Below, piece after piece: positions 1 to 6,082 of a DNA stretch of 7,599 nucleotides. The notes below the pieces were generated by a model, which had not been told where the DNA came from, did not search any database, and worked only from the letters and a program-made list of their open reading frames with translations. Each line of letters begins with the position of its first letter. Position 1 is the first letter of the stretch. The DNA comes from Candidatus Odyssella thessalonicensis (GTDB lineage Bacteria > Pseudomonadota > Alphaproteobacteria > Bin65): positions 1 through 7,599 of the forward strand of contig SBBV01000056.1 in NCBI GenBank assembly GCA_005240015.1, written 5' to 3'. Position numbers and translations under genes: made by a program.

Positions 1-64
1 ACGCAGCCGACTCCCGAGGGAACGCCTCGGCGCCCCCCGGTTCGGGCGCGGCCGCGTCATCCAT
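1..64 (-). CDS. N-terminal fragment of an unknown leftward gene
   Basis: An open frame runs from an ATG (complement of 62-64) to the left window edge, giving 21 residues that begin MDDAAAPEPGG and are rich in Ala, Pro and Glu. The start is supported by AGGAGA on the minus strand seven bases upstream of the ATG, the best ribosome-binding site in this part of the window. The product cannot be recognised from so few residues. A competing reading is a plus-strand frame that is open from base 3 to a TGA at 195-197 and ends in LRRRAAARNA; it could be the tail of a rightward gene. I prefer the minus-strand reading because of its ribosome-binding site and the candidate promoter at 197-224, but this is not settled. 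Confidence 0.4.
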   Translation of the reverse strand, partial: MDDAAAPEPGGAEAFPRESAA

Positions 65-166
65 GCCAGTTTCTCCTGCCGTCGTCGCCAGCGTCATCGT
101 CAGCGACGGCGAGCGGCACGAGCCGGACGCGATCCGCCGGCTCTATGCCAGCGCCGCCTATCCGCT

Positions 167-186
167 GCGCCGCCGCGCGGCGGCGC
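167..186. repeat. 20-bp perfect GC palindrome
   Basis: The ten bases GCGCCGCCGC are followed directly by their exact reverse complement, with no spacer. No T-run follows on either strand, so it is not a typical intrinsic terminator. It would lie at the start of the leader of the leftward gene and could fold in that RNA. Confidence 0.5.
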
Positions 187-196
187 GAAACGCATG

Positions 197-224
197 ATTG
201 TATCGTGCGAAGAATAAATGTCCG
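197..224 (-). promoter_or_regulatory. Candidate promoter for the left-edge gene
   Basis: On the minus strand CGGACA (complement of 219-224) and TACAAT (complement of 197-202) are separated by 16 bases, matching the sigma-70 -35 and -10 boxes at 4/6 and 5/6 positions. It lies in an AT-rich stretch and would give a leader of about 125 bases before the ATG at 64. Sequence match only. Confidence 0.25.
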
Positions 225-270
225 TACACCATAATTAAAACACAATACCGCCCCTCAATACCTCCGTAGT

Positions 271-308
271 TTGAATGACAATCATTCAGACTATTCTTAT
301 TCTATACT
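271..308 (+). promoter_or_regulatory. Fur-box-like palindrome and promoter upstream of the CsbD-like gene
   Basis: TGAATG (272-277) and CATTCA (283-288) form a 6-bp inverted repeat with a 5-base spacer. Aligned with the classic 19-bp Fur box, bases 271-289 match at about 12 positions, and the core AATGAcAATCATT at 12 of 13. Inside the palindrome, ATGACA (275-280) lies 17 bases before TATTCT (298-303), a plausible -35/-10 pair. TATTCT also occurs at 292-297 and TATACT at 303-308, so the exact -10 is uncertain. A protein bound to the palindrome would cover the -35 box, which fits repression. Iron control is inferred from the motif alone. Confidence 0.35.
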
Positions 309-320
309 TTGGAGTGTATC

Positions 321-533
321 ATGAATACAGCATCACCGTCGAACGCCGCGCCCGAGGGCAAGCAGCTCCTGATGAAGGACATCGCGGGCAAGTGGTCGAA
401 GTTCTCCGAGGCGGAGATCGCCGCGCTCAAGAACCGCGACGAGCTCGTGAGCGGCGTGCAGGCGAAATACAACATCGACGCCACGCAGGCCGGCCGCGAG
501 GTCGACGGCGTTTTGAAGGGCCGCAGCTTCTAG
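321..533 (+). CDS. CsbD-like small stress protein
   Basis: A 70-residue soluble, charged protein. The ATG at 321 is chosen because GGAG (311-314) sits six bases upstream; an ATG at 309 would precede that site. Residues 19-70 follow the CsbD-family pattern: a Trp in a GKW segment (residues 23-25), an acidic helix with FSEAEI (28-33), then LKNRDELVSGVQAKY (36-50) and a final helix with EVDGVLKG (60-67). CsbD proteins are abundant, poorly understood general-stress proteins, sigma-B dependent in Bacillus and common in Proteobacteria. No signal peptide or membrane segment is visible. The gene has its own promoter region and terminator, so it is probably monocistronic. The family call is fairly sure; the role beyond stress is unknown. 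Confidence 0.78.
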   Translation: MNTASPSNAAPEGKQLLMKDIAGKWSKFSEAEIAALKNRDELVSGVQAKYNIDATQAGREVDGVLKGRSF

Positions 534-556
534 CCGAACATCACGCGCGACGGTTC

Positions 557-592
557 CGAAGGGGTCGCTGAAAGCGGCCCCTTCGCCGTTTT
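557..592 (+). terminator. Intrinsic terminator of the CsbD-like gene
   Basis: CGAAGGGG (557-564) pairs with CCCCTTCG (578-585), continues through a T-G wobble, and CGCT (566-569) pairs with AGCG (573-576) around a GAA loop, giving a 13-bp stem. TTTT follows at 589-592. The T-run is on the plus strand only, so it ends the CsbD-like transcript rather than the convergent ccr transcript. Confidence 0.75.
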
Positions 593-607
593 CCGGGACG
601 CGGGCCG

Positions 608-1903
608 CTAGCCCTCCATCGCGTCTTCGAGCGTTCTCAATCCCGGGCGCTTGGATTGCACCAGCACCGCCATGTTGCCGGGCTTGTGCTGGTTCCTCAT
701 CATCTTCATGTGCGCCTTCGGGATGTCGTCCCAGGCGAACACCTCCGACATGCAGGGATCGAGGCGCCGCTCGATGACGAGTCGGTTCGCCTGCGAGGCC
801 TGCAAGAGGTTCGCGAAGTGCGAGCCCTGGATGCGCTTCTGGCGCATCCACACGAAGCGCGCATCGAAGGTGATGTTGTAGCCGGTGGTGCCGGCGCAGA
901 AGACCACCATGCCGCCGCGCTTCACGACGAAGCACGAGACCGGGAAGGTCTGCTCGCCCGGATGCTCGAACACGAAATCGACGTCGTTGCCCTTCCCCGT
1001 GAACTGCCAGATCGCGGCGCCGAACTTGCGGCACTCCTTCATGTAATCGCCGTAGCCGCCGCGGTCGTTGACTTCGGGCAGGCGCCCCCAGCACTTGAAC
1101 TGGCTGCGGTTGATCACGCCCTTGGCGCCGAGCGACATCACGAAGTCGCGCTTGCTGTCGTCGGAGATCACGCCGATCGCGTTGGCGCCCGAAACCGCGC
1201 AGAGCTGCACGGCCATCGAGCCGAGCCCGCCCGAGGCGCCCCAGACAAGCACGTTGTGCCCCGGGCGGAGGATGTGCGGCCGATGGCCGAACAGCATGCG
1301 GTAGGCGGTGGCGAGCGTCAGCGTGTAGCAGGCGCTCTCTTCCCAGGTGAGGTGCTTGGGCCGCGGCATCAGCTGGCGGTCCTGCACGCGCGCGAACTGC
1401 GCGAAGGAGCCGTCCGGCGTCTCGTAGCCCCAGATACGCTGGGAGGGCGAGAACATCGGGTCGCCGCCGTTGCACTCCTCGTCGTCGCCGTCGTCCTGGT
1501 TGCAGTGGACGACGACCTCGTCGCCGACCTTGAAGCGCTTCACCTTGTCGCCGACCGCGTAGACGATGCCGGCCGCGTCGGAGCCGGCGATGTGATAGGC
1601 GGCCTTGTGCACGTCGAAGGGCGAGATCGGCTTGCCCAGCGCGGCCCACACGCCGTTGTAGTTGACGCCCGCCGCCATCACCATGATCAGGCAGTCGTGG
1701 CTGTCGAGCCGCGGCACGTCGACGACTTCCACCTGCATCGCGGTCTCGGGCTCGCCGTGGCGCTCGCGGCGGATCGCCCACGCATACATCTGCTTCGGCA
1801 CGCAGCCGACCGGCGGGATCTCGCCGACCTCGTAGAGGTCCTTGGCCGCGGCCGGCGGGGCCGGCTGGCGAAACTGTTCCATGGCGACGACATTCTGGGT
1901 CAT
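608..1903 (-). CDS. ccr: Crotonyl-CoA carboxylase/reductase
   Basis: A 431-residue cytosolic enzyme of the medium-chain dehydrogenase/reductase family. It reductively carboxylates crotonyl-CoA with NADPH and CO2 to (2S)-ethylmalonyl-CoA, the committed step of the ethylmalonyl-CoA pathway. The N-terminal half contains KDLYEVGEIPP (21-31), MYAWAIRRERHGEP (39-52) and the insert HCNQDDGDDEECNGGDPMFSP (133-153) typical of Ccr. The nucleotide-binding loop is WGASGGLGS (221-229). Residues matching the CO2-pocket positions described in the Kitasatospora enzyme are Asn81, Tyr160-Glu161 (Phe-Glu in Kitasatospora) and His362 in GSHFAN. The C-terminal NQHKPGNMAVLVQ (404-416) is also a family hallmark. 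Length and termini are normal for the family. The start has only a weak GGGA site upstream; Met8 is an alternative. It is divergent from metZ and convergent with the CsbD-like gene. Confidence 0.97.
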   Translation of the reverse strand: MTQNVVAMEQFRQPAPPAAAKDLYEVGEIPPVGCVPKQMYAWAIRRERHGEPETAMQVEVVDVPRLDSHDCLIMVMAAGVNYNGVWAALGKPISPFDVHKAAYHIAGSDAAGIVYAVGDKVKRFKVGDEVVVHCNQDDGDDEECNGGDPMFSPSQRIWGYETPDGSFAQFARVQDRQLMPRPKHLTWEESACYTLTLATAYRMLFGHRPHILRPGHNVLVWGASGGLGSMAVQLCAVSGANAIGVISDDSKRDFVMSLGAKGVINRSQFKCWGRLPEVNDRGGYGDYMKECRKFGAAIWQFTGKGNDVDFVFEHPGEQTFPVSCFVVKRGGMVVFCAGTTGYNITFDARFVWMRQKRIQGSHFANLLQASQANRLVIERRLDPCMSEVFAWDDIPKAHMKMMRNQHKPGNMAVLVQSKRPGLRTLEDAMEG

Positions 1904-2253
1904 GGCAGCGTTCCCATCCTACGCCGAATAAAACGTGCGGCAGCCCCCTATCGTTCGCTTGCTGCGCGCAGGCCTCGTTGCGACTGCTAACGCTTCTCTT
2001 GCGCTGCGGCAAGAAATATCTTTCCTGAAGCGTGCGCTATGAGACATATTGTTGCTACTAGAACGGTGCTGACCTAATGTTCTTTCCGCGGACCACCTGG
2101 TTGTGGGCAGCTCAGTGGGAAAGCCAACAATATTGATGCAATGCAAAACCAGCGTTGGGCACCTGTGCCGAGACAGTTGCGGCCAAAGCCCTTTTGCCCC
2201 GCGGCCCCAGCCGCTATGACGGGCGCGGGCAGCCAGCATCGAGATCAGACGAC
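1904..2253. other. Gene-free regulatory region between ccr and metZ
   Basis: About 350 bp between divergent starts, with a lower-GC core at roughly 2010-2150. Visible structure includes CTGCGCGCAG (1962-1971, perfect palindrome), TCTTGC/GCAAGA (1997-2002 and 2009-2014, six-base loop) nested inside CGCTTC/GAAGCG (1991-1996 and 2027-2032), CAATATTG (2128-2135, perfect palindrome) and ATTG/CAAT (2132-2135 and 2139-2142). A weak rightward promoter could be TTGCTA (2052-2057) with TAATGT (2075-2080), spacer 17. No convincing promoter was found for ccr. I could not fit a SAM riboswitch to the metZ leader by eye. Long frames here have no protein-like composition. Confidence 0.45.
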
Positions 2254-3450
2254 ATGACCGAAAACCGTCCGCCGCGGCGGCCGCAGCGCCGCCAGACCCG
2301 AGCCGTCCACGGCGGCACGTCGCGTTCGCGCTTCGACGAAACCTGCGAGGCGATCTTCTTCACCTCGGGCTACGTCTACGAGAAGGCCGAGGACGCCGAG
2401 GCGGCGTTCAACAACTCGCGCCCGCGCTACCAGTATTCGCGCTTCGGCAATCCCACGGTCGCGATGTTCGAGGCGCGCATGTGCGAGCTCGAGGGCGCCG
2501 CCGCCGCGCGCGCCACCGCCTCGGGCATGGCCGCGGTGTTCGCCTCGCTGATGTCGCAGCTGAAGGCCGGCGACCGCGTGGTCTCGTCCGACGCCCTCTT
2601 CGGCTCGTGTCACTACATCATCGCCGAGATCCTGCCGCGCTTCGGCATCGAGACGATCCTGCTCGACGGCCGCGACCTCGACCAGTGGAAGAAGGCGCTC
2701 GCCAAGCCCACCGCGGCCGTCTTCATGGAATCGCCGTCGAACCCGCAGCTCCGCATCGTCGACATTCCGGCGGTGTGCGAGCTTGCGCATGCAGCCGGCG
2801 CGCGCGTCGTCGTCGACAACGTGTTCGCGACGCCGATGCTGCAGCAGCCGCTGAAGCTCGGCGCCGACGTGGTGGTCTATTCCGCCACCAAGCACATCGA
2901 CGGCCAGGGGCGCACGCTCGGCGGCATCGTGCTCGGCGACGAGGAGTTCATCGTCAACCAGCTGCAGCCGTTCCTGCGCCACACCGGCCCCTCGCTCTCG
3001 CCGATGAACGCGTGGCTGCTGTTGAAGGGCCTCGAGACGCTCGAGGTGCGCCTGGAGCGCATGTGCGCTGCGGCTTTGCGCATCGCGAAGTTCCTGGGCG
3101 CCCATCCCAGGGTCGCAGCCGCGCACTATCCGGGCCTGCCGAGCCATCCGCAATACGAGCTCAACCGGCGCCAGATGAGCGCCGGCGGCTCGCTCGTCAC
3201 CTTCTCGGTGCCGGGCGGCAAGGAGGCGGCGTTCCGCCTGCTGAACGCGCTCCGGCTGATCCTGATCTCGAACAATCTCGGCGATTCGAAGAGCCTCGTC
3301 ACCCATCCGGCGACGACGACGCATCAGCGCCTCAAAGCCCACGAGCGCGAGGCGCTCGGCATCGACGACGGCATGGTGCGGCTCTCGGTCGGCCTGGAAG
3401 ACCCCGCCGATCTCGAAGACGATCTCGATCAGGCGCTCAAGGCGGTGTGA
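2254..3450 (+). CDS. metZ: O-succinylhomoserine sulfhydrylase
   Basis: A 398-residue PLP enzyme of the Cys/Met metabolism fold-type I family. MetZ makes homocysteine from O-succinylhomoserine and sulfide in the direct sulfhydrylation route to methionine, in the cytosol. Seen: YSRFGNPT (from 61) and SGMAAV (from 90), which hold the cofactor phosphate; DNVFATP with Asp188 for the pyridine nitrogen; and the Schiff-base Lys213 in YSATKHIDGQGR. The C-terminal SNNLGDSKSLVTHPATTTH favours a gamma-replacement enzyme over cystathionine beta-lyase. O-acetylhomoserine as substrate cannot be excluded from sequence alone. The ATG at 2254 gives the usual family length; the frame extends upstream to about 2155 but with poor composition. 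Only a weak GAGA lies before the ATG. It ends 14 bases before the convergent small membrane gene. Confidence 0.93.
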   Translation: MTENRPPRRPQRRQTRAVHGGTSRSRFDETCEAIFFTSGYVYEKAEDAEAAFNNSRPRYQYSRFGNPTVAMFEARMCELEGAAAARATASGMAAVFASLMSQLKAGDRVVSSDALFGSCHYIIAEILPRFGIETILLDGRDLDQWKKALAKPTAAVFMESPSNPQLRIVDIPAVCELAHAAGARVVVDNVFATPMLQQPLKLGADVVVYSATKHIDGQGRTLGGIVLGDEEFIVNQLQPFLRHTGPSLSPMNAWLLLKGLETLEVRLERMCAAALRIAKFLGAHPRVAAAHYPGLPSHPQYELNRRQMSAGGSLVTFSVPGGKEAAFRLLNALRLILISNNLGDSKSLVTHPATTTHQRLKAHEREALGIDDGMVRLSVGLEDPADLEDDLDQALKAV

Positions 3451-3464
3451 AGCGTGGCGGCGGC

Positions 3465-3605
3465 TCAGCTGAAGAACGCGAAGTACACGATCACCATCGC
3501 GATCGCGGCGCCGCTCAGCCCGAACGCCAGCACGTACCGCAAGCCGTGGCCCTTCACCGCCTGGCGGCTCTGGTCGGGGTTCTCGCGGATGCGTTTGTCG
3601 GCCAT
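3465..3605 (-). CDS. 46-residue single-pass membrane protein, unknown function
   Basis: From the ATG complementary to 3603-3605 the product is 46 residues. Residues 1-23 are polar and basic (MADKRIRENPDQSRQAVKGH at 1-20), and residues 24-45 form one hydrophobic helix ending at Ser46, so it is a tail-anchored or single-pass inner-membrane protein with its charged end probably in the cytoplasm. The frame stays open upstream to 3716, but that extension runs into the repeat element and reads as repeat-derived sequence, so I place the start at MADKR; MRVRAMADKR, five codons earlier, is possible. The ribosome-binding site is weak. The gene is convergent with metZ and divergent from ecm. The pattern resembles short hypothetical proteins of Alphaproteobacteria, but I cannot assign a function. 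Confidence 0.65.
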   Translation of the reverse strand: MADKRIRENPDQSRQAVKGHGLRYVLAFGLSGAAIAMVIVYFAFFS

Positions 3606-3630
3606 GGCGCGAACTCGCATGCGTGCGCAG

Positions 3631-3653
3631 GCGTTCTTCTCGAGAAAAAACGC
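3631..3653. promoter_or_regulatory. Palindrome between the small membrane gene and ecm
   Basis: TTCTCGAGAA (3637-3646) is a perfect 10-bp palindrome, flanked by GCGTT (3631-3635) and AACGC (3649-3653), which also pair. It lies just upstream of the small membrane gene and outside the repeat element. It could be an operator or a hairpin; neither is proved. Confidence 0.3.
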
Positions 3654-3689
3654 GTCGCGCCCGATGCCGGTTCCCGTATCCCGCACCTT

Positions 3690-3790
3690 GTCATCCCCGC
3701 GAAACCGGGGACCCATGTCGCCGCGGCACGAAATCGTGCAGCCGTGCCAGGCGTCAACGCCGCTTGGGTCCCCGCTTGCGCGGAGACGAC
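3690..3790. repeat. REP/MITE-like element with imperfect inverted ends
   Basis: The left end (3690-3715, beginning GTCATCCCCGCGAAACCGGG) and the right end (3765-3790, beginning TGGGTCCCCGCTTGCGCGGA) are inverted copies matching at 22 of 26 positions. The left end itself can fold (CCCCG/CGGGG), and the middle holds GCACGA-AA-TCGTGC (3726-3739). Its accidental translations (FRGDD, WVPACAETT) are ones often seen in annotated fragments of dispersed bacterial intergenic repeats, so this is probably one copy of a genome-wide family. It has no coding capacity of its own. It occupies most of the 207 bp between the divergent small membrane gene and ecm and ends 22 bases before the ecm start. Confidence 0.8.
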
Positions 3791-3812
3791 ATGATTAGGC
3801 TGGGGTTCGCGA

Positions 3813-5795
3813 ATGCCGCGCGAAGTTCCCTGGCTGATCCGCACCTATAGCGGCCATTCCTCGGCCGCGGCCTCGAACGCGCTCTATCGCCAGAACCTCG
3901 CCAAGGGGCAGACGGGCCTCTCGGTCGCGTTCGATCTGCCGACGCAGACCGGCTACGACTCCGATCATCCGCTGGCGCTCGGCGAGGTCGGCAAGGTCGG
4001 AGTCCCGATCGGGCATTTGGGTGACATGGAGGCGCTCTTCGCCGGCATTCCGCTCGCGAGGATGAACACCTCGATGACGATCAACGCCACGGCGCCGTGG
4101 CTCTTGGCGCTCTACATCGCGGCCGCCGAGAGGCAGGGCGCCAGGCGCGCCGATCTTTCCGGCACCACGCAGAACGACATCGTCAAGGAGTATCTCTCGC
4201 GCGGCACCTACATCTTCCCGCCCGAGCCTTCGCTGAAGCTCACCACCGACACGATCGCGTTCACCTATCGCGAGGTGCCGAAGTGGAATCCGGTCAACGT
4301 CTGCTCCTATCACCTGCAGGAGGCGGGGGCGACGCCGGTGCAGGAGATCGCGTTCACGCTTTCGACCGCGATCGCGATCCTCGACCGCGTGCGCGCCTCG
4401 GGGCAGGTGCCGGCGGGCGATTTCCCGACCGTCGTGGGGCGCATCAGCTTCTTCGTGAACGCCGGCGTGAAATTCATAACGGAGATGTGCAAGCTGCGCG
4501 CGTTCACGCGGCTCTGGGACGAGATCTGCGAGAAGCGCTACGGCGTCGCCGATGCAAAACTCCGCCGCTTCCGCTACGGCGTGCAGGTGAATTCGCTCGG
4601 CCTCACCGAGCAGCAGCCCGAGAACAACGTCTACCGCATTCTCCTGGAAATGCTCGCGGTGGTGCTGAGCAAGGACGCGCGCGCCCGCGCCGTGCAGCTT
4701 CCGGCCTGGAACGAGGCGCTCGGCCTGCCGCGGCCCTGGGACCAGCAATGGAGCATCCGGCTCCAGCAGATCGTGGCGCACGAAACCGATCTCCTCGAGT
4801 TCGGCGACATCTTCGAGGGCGCGAAGGAGATCGAGGCCAAGACCTCCGAACTTTGCGCCGCCGCGAAGGAAGAGCTTGCCAAGATCGAGCGCATGGGCGG
4901 CGCCGTGGCCGCGGTCGAATCAAGCTACATGAAGCAGGCGCTCGTGGAATCGAACGCCAAGCGCCTCGCCGCGATCGAGAGGGGCGAGCAGACGGTGGTC
5001 GGCGTCAACGCGTTCACCGAAAGCGAGCCCTCGCCGCTGCTCGCCGGCGCCGAGGATGGCGGCTTTCTCGCCGTCGACGAGACCTCCGAGACCGCGCAGA
5101 TCAAATCGCTGCGTGCGTGGCGCGCCGCGCGCGACGCGAAGAAGGCCGCCGAGGCTTTGGCCGAACTCGAGCGCGCGGCAAAAGAGGGCCGCAACATCAT
5201 GGAGCCCTCGATCGCCGCCGCGCATGCCGGCCTCACGACCGGCGAGTGGGGCGACGCGCTCCGGAAGGCCTTCGGCGATTGGCGCGCCCCCACCGGCGTC
5301 GGGCGCGCCGCCGCGGCACTCGGCGACGCGAAGGCGCTCGAAGCGGTGCGAAAGCGCGTGGATGAAGTCTCACGCCGCCGGGGCCGCCGGCTGAAGATGC
5401 TGGTCGGCAAGCCGGGCCTCGACGGCCACTCCAACGGCGCCGAGCAGATCGCGGTGCGCGCGCGCGACGCCGGCTTCGAGGTCGTCTACGAAGGCATCCG
5501 GCTCACGCCGGCCGAGATCGTCAACGCCGCGGTGGAGGAGGGCGTCCATGTCGTCGGGCTCTCGATCCTCTCGGGCTCGCACCGCCCGCTCGTCGCCGCC
5601 GTCGTCGAGGGCATGAAGAAATCCGGCATCGGCGACGTCCCCGTCGTCGTCGGCGGCATCATCCCGCCCGAAGACGCGGCGGCGCTGAAAGCCGCCGGTG
5701 TGGCCGCCGTCTACACGCCGAAGGACTTCGACCTGAACGCGATCATGGCCGACATCGTCGCCGTCGTGGAACGGGGGAGCCGAAGGGCGGCATAG
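3813..5795 (+). CDS. ecm: Ethylmalonyl-CoA mutase, adenosylcobalamin-dependent
   Basis: A 660-residue cytosolic mutase (also called meaA). It rearranges (2R)-ethylmalonyl-CoA to (2S)-methylsuccinyl-CoA in the ethylmalonyl-CoA pathway, two steps after Ccr. The mutase barrel covers about residues 7-520, with RTYSGHSSAAASN (10-22), GQTGLSVAFDLPTQTGYDSD (32-51) and MNTSMTINATAPW (84-96). The C-terminal B12 domain has the DxHxxG motif as Asp537-Gly-His539-Ser-Asn-Gly542, the SxL motif at Ser584-Leu586, and the Gly-Gly turn at 614-615. The GHS following the first RTY and the DGHSNGAEQIAVRARD stretch favour Ecm over methylmalonyl-CoA mutase. The ATG at 3813 is the only reasonable start, because a TGA in frame lies at 3792-3794. 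From memory of the family, the N-terminus is roughly ten residues shorter than usual, and the repeat element ends just upstream. Confidence 0.95.
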   Translation: MPREVPWLIRTYSGHSSAAASNALYRQNLAKGQTGLSVAFDLPTQTGYDSDHPLALGEVGKVGVPIGHLGDMEALFAGIPLARMNTSMTINATAPWLLALYIAAAERQGARRADLSGTTQNDIVKEYLSRGTYIFPPEPSLKLTTDTIAFTYREVPKWNPVNVCSYHLQEAGATPVQEIAFTLSTAIAILDRVRASGQVPAGDFPTVVGRISFFVNAGVKFITEMCKLRAFTRLWDEICEKRYGVADAKLRRFRYGVQVNSLGLTEQQPENNVYRILLEMLAVVLSKDARARAVQLPAWNEALGLPRPWDQQWSIRLQQIVAHETDLLEFGDIFEGAKEIEAKTSELCAAAKEELAKIERMGGAVAAVESSYMKQALVESNAKRLAAIERGEQTVVGVNAFTESEPSPLLAGAEDGGFLAVDETSETAQIKSLRAWRAARDAKKAAEALAELERAAKEGRNIMEPSIAAAHAGLTTGEWGDALRKAFGDWRAPTGVGRAAAALGDAKALEAVRKRVDEVSRRRGRRLKMLVGKPGLDGHSNGAEQIAVRARDAGFEVVYEGIRLTPAEIVNAAVEEGVHVVGLSILSGSHRPLVAAVVEGMKKSGIGDVPVVVGGIIPPEDAAALKAAGVAAVYTPKDFDLNAIMADIVAVVERGSRRAA

Positions 5796-5866
5796 CAGAC
5801 CATCGCGACACGCGCGCGAGATGGTGCCGAGACGTCATCGAACCGCGAAGCGGTTCTGACACAGAG

Positions 5867-5898
5867 CCCAGGGTTGCCGCGAAAGCGGCTACCCTGGG
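5867..5898. repeat. Long hairpin A of the mirrored pair
   Basis: CCCAGGGT (5867-5874) pairs with ACCCTGGG (5891-5898), then a T-T mismatch, then GCCGC (5876-5880) pairs with GCGGC (5885-5889) around a GAAA loop. Except for the loop it is the reverse complement of hairpin B at 5989-6019. Confidence 0.85.
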
Positions 5899-5988
5899 TT
5901 CGGGACGATCCCGAATCTCCAACCGCGAAGCGGTTGTGCCCTGCGCGGGCCACAACGCCGTTGGCGTTGACCCTAATGCGCGTCGTGT

Positions 5989-6019
5989 CCCAGGGTAGCC
6001 GCTGCGCGGCAACCCTGGG
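5989..6019. repeat. Long hairpin B of the mirrored pair
   Basis: CCCAGGGT (5989-5996) pairs with ACCCTGGG (6012-6019), then an A-A mismatch, then GCCGC (5998-6002) pairs with GCGGC (6006-6010) around a TGC loop. Read on the other strand it equals hairpin A, including the position of the single mismatch; only the loop differs. Confidence 0.85.
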
Positions 6020-6082
6020 CTTTGGGCCGGAGCCCCTTCGGGGCTCAGATGGGTCGCCGCTCCTTTGAACCGGCAATTGGCG

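Larger units (their letters stand above)
5838..6046. repeat. Cluster of palindromes (BIME-like) between ecm and the peptidase gene
   Basis: This stretch contains seven stem-loops in about 210 bp. Apart from the two long hairpins listed separately, they are GAACCGCGAAGCGGTTC (5840-5856), TTCGGGA-CGA-TCCCGAA (5899-5915), CAACCGCGAAGCGGTTG (5920-5936), CAACGCC-GTT-GGCGTTG (5953-5969) and GAGCCCC-TTC-GGGGCTC (6030-6046). The first and third share the core ACCGCGAAGCGGT. No T-run follows any of them, so they are not classical terminators, though they could shield the ecm mRNA 3' end. There is no coding potential. The layout resembles mosaic REP clusters (BIMEs) of other Proteobacteria. Confidence 0.85.

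Noticed and set aside
656..1990. Long plus-strand frame (444 codons) opposite ccr
   Set aside because: It is the antisense shadow of ccr in high-GC DNA. Composition is Arg/Ala/His/Val-rich with no recognisable domain.
2110..2124. tRNA D-arm-like string GCTCAGTGGGAAAGC
   Set aside because: No matching acceptor stem, anticodon arm or GTTC-type T-loop follows within 80 bases, so it is not a tRNA.
2131..2150. TTTGCAAA-type site of short-chain acyl-CoA regulators near ccr
   Set aside because: Only partial matches such as TGCAATGCAAAA are present; the paired motif is absent.
1919..2239. Minus-strand frame of 106 codons upstream of ccr
   Set aside because: No family resemblance, no good ribosome-binding site, and it fills the divergent promoter region. 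Treated as chance.
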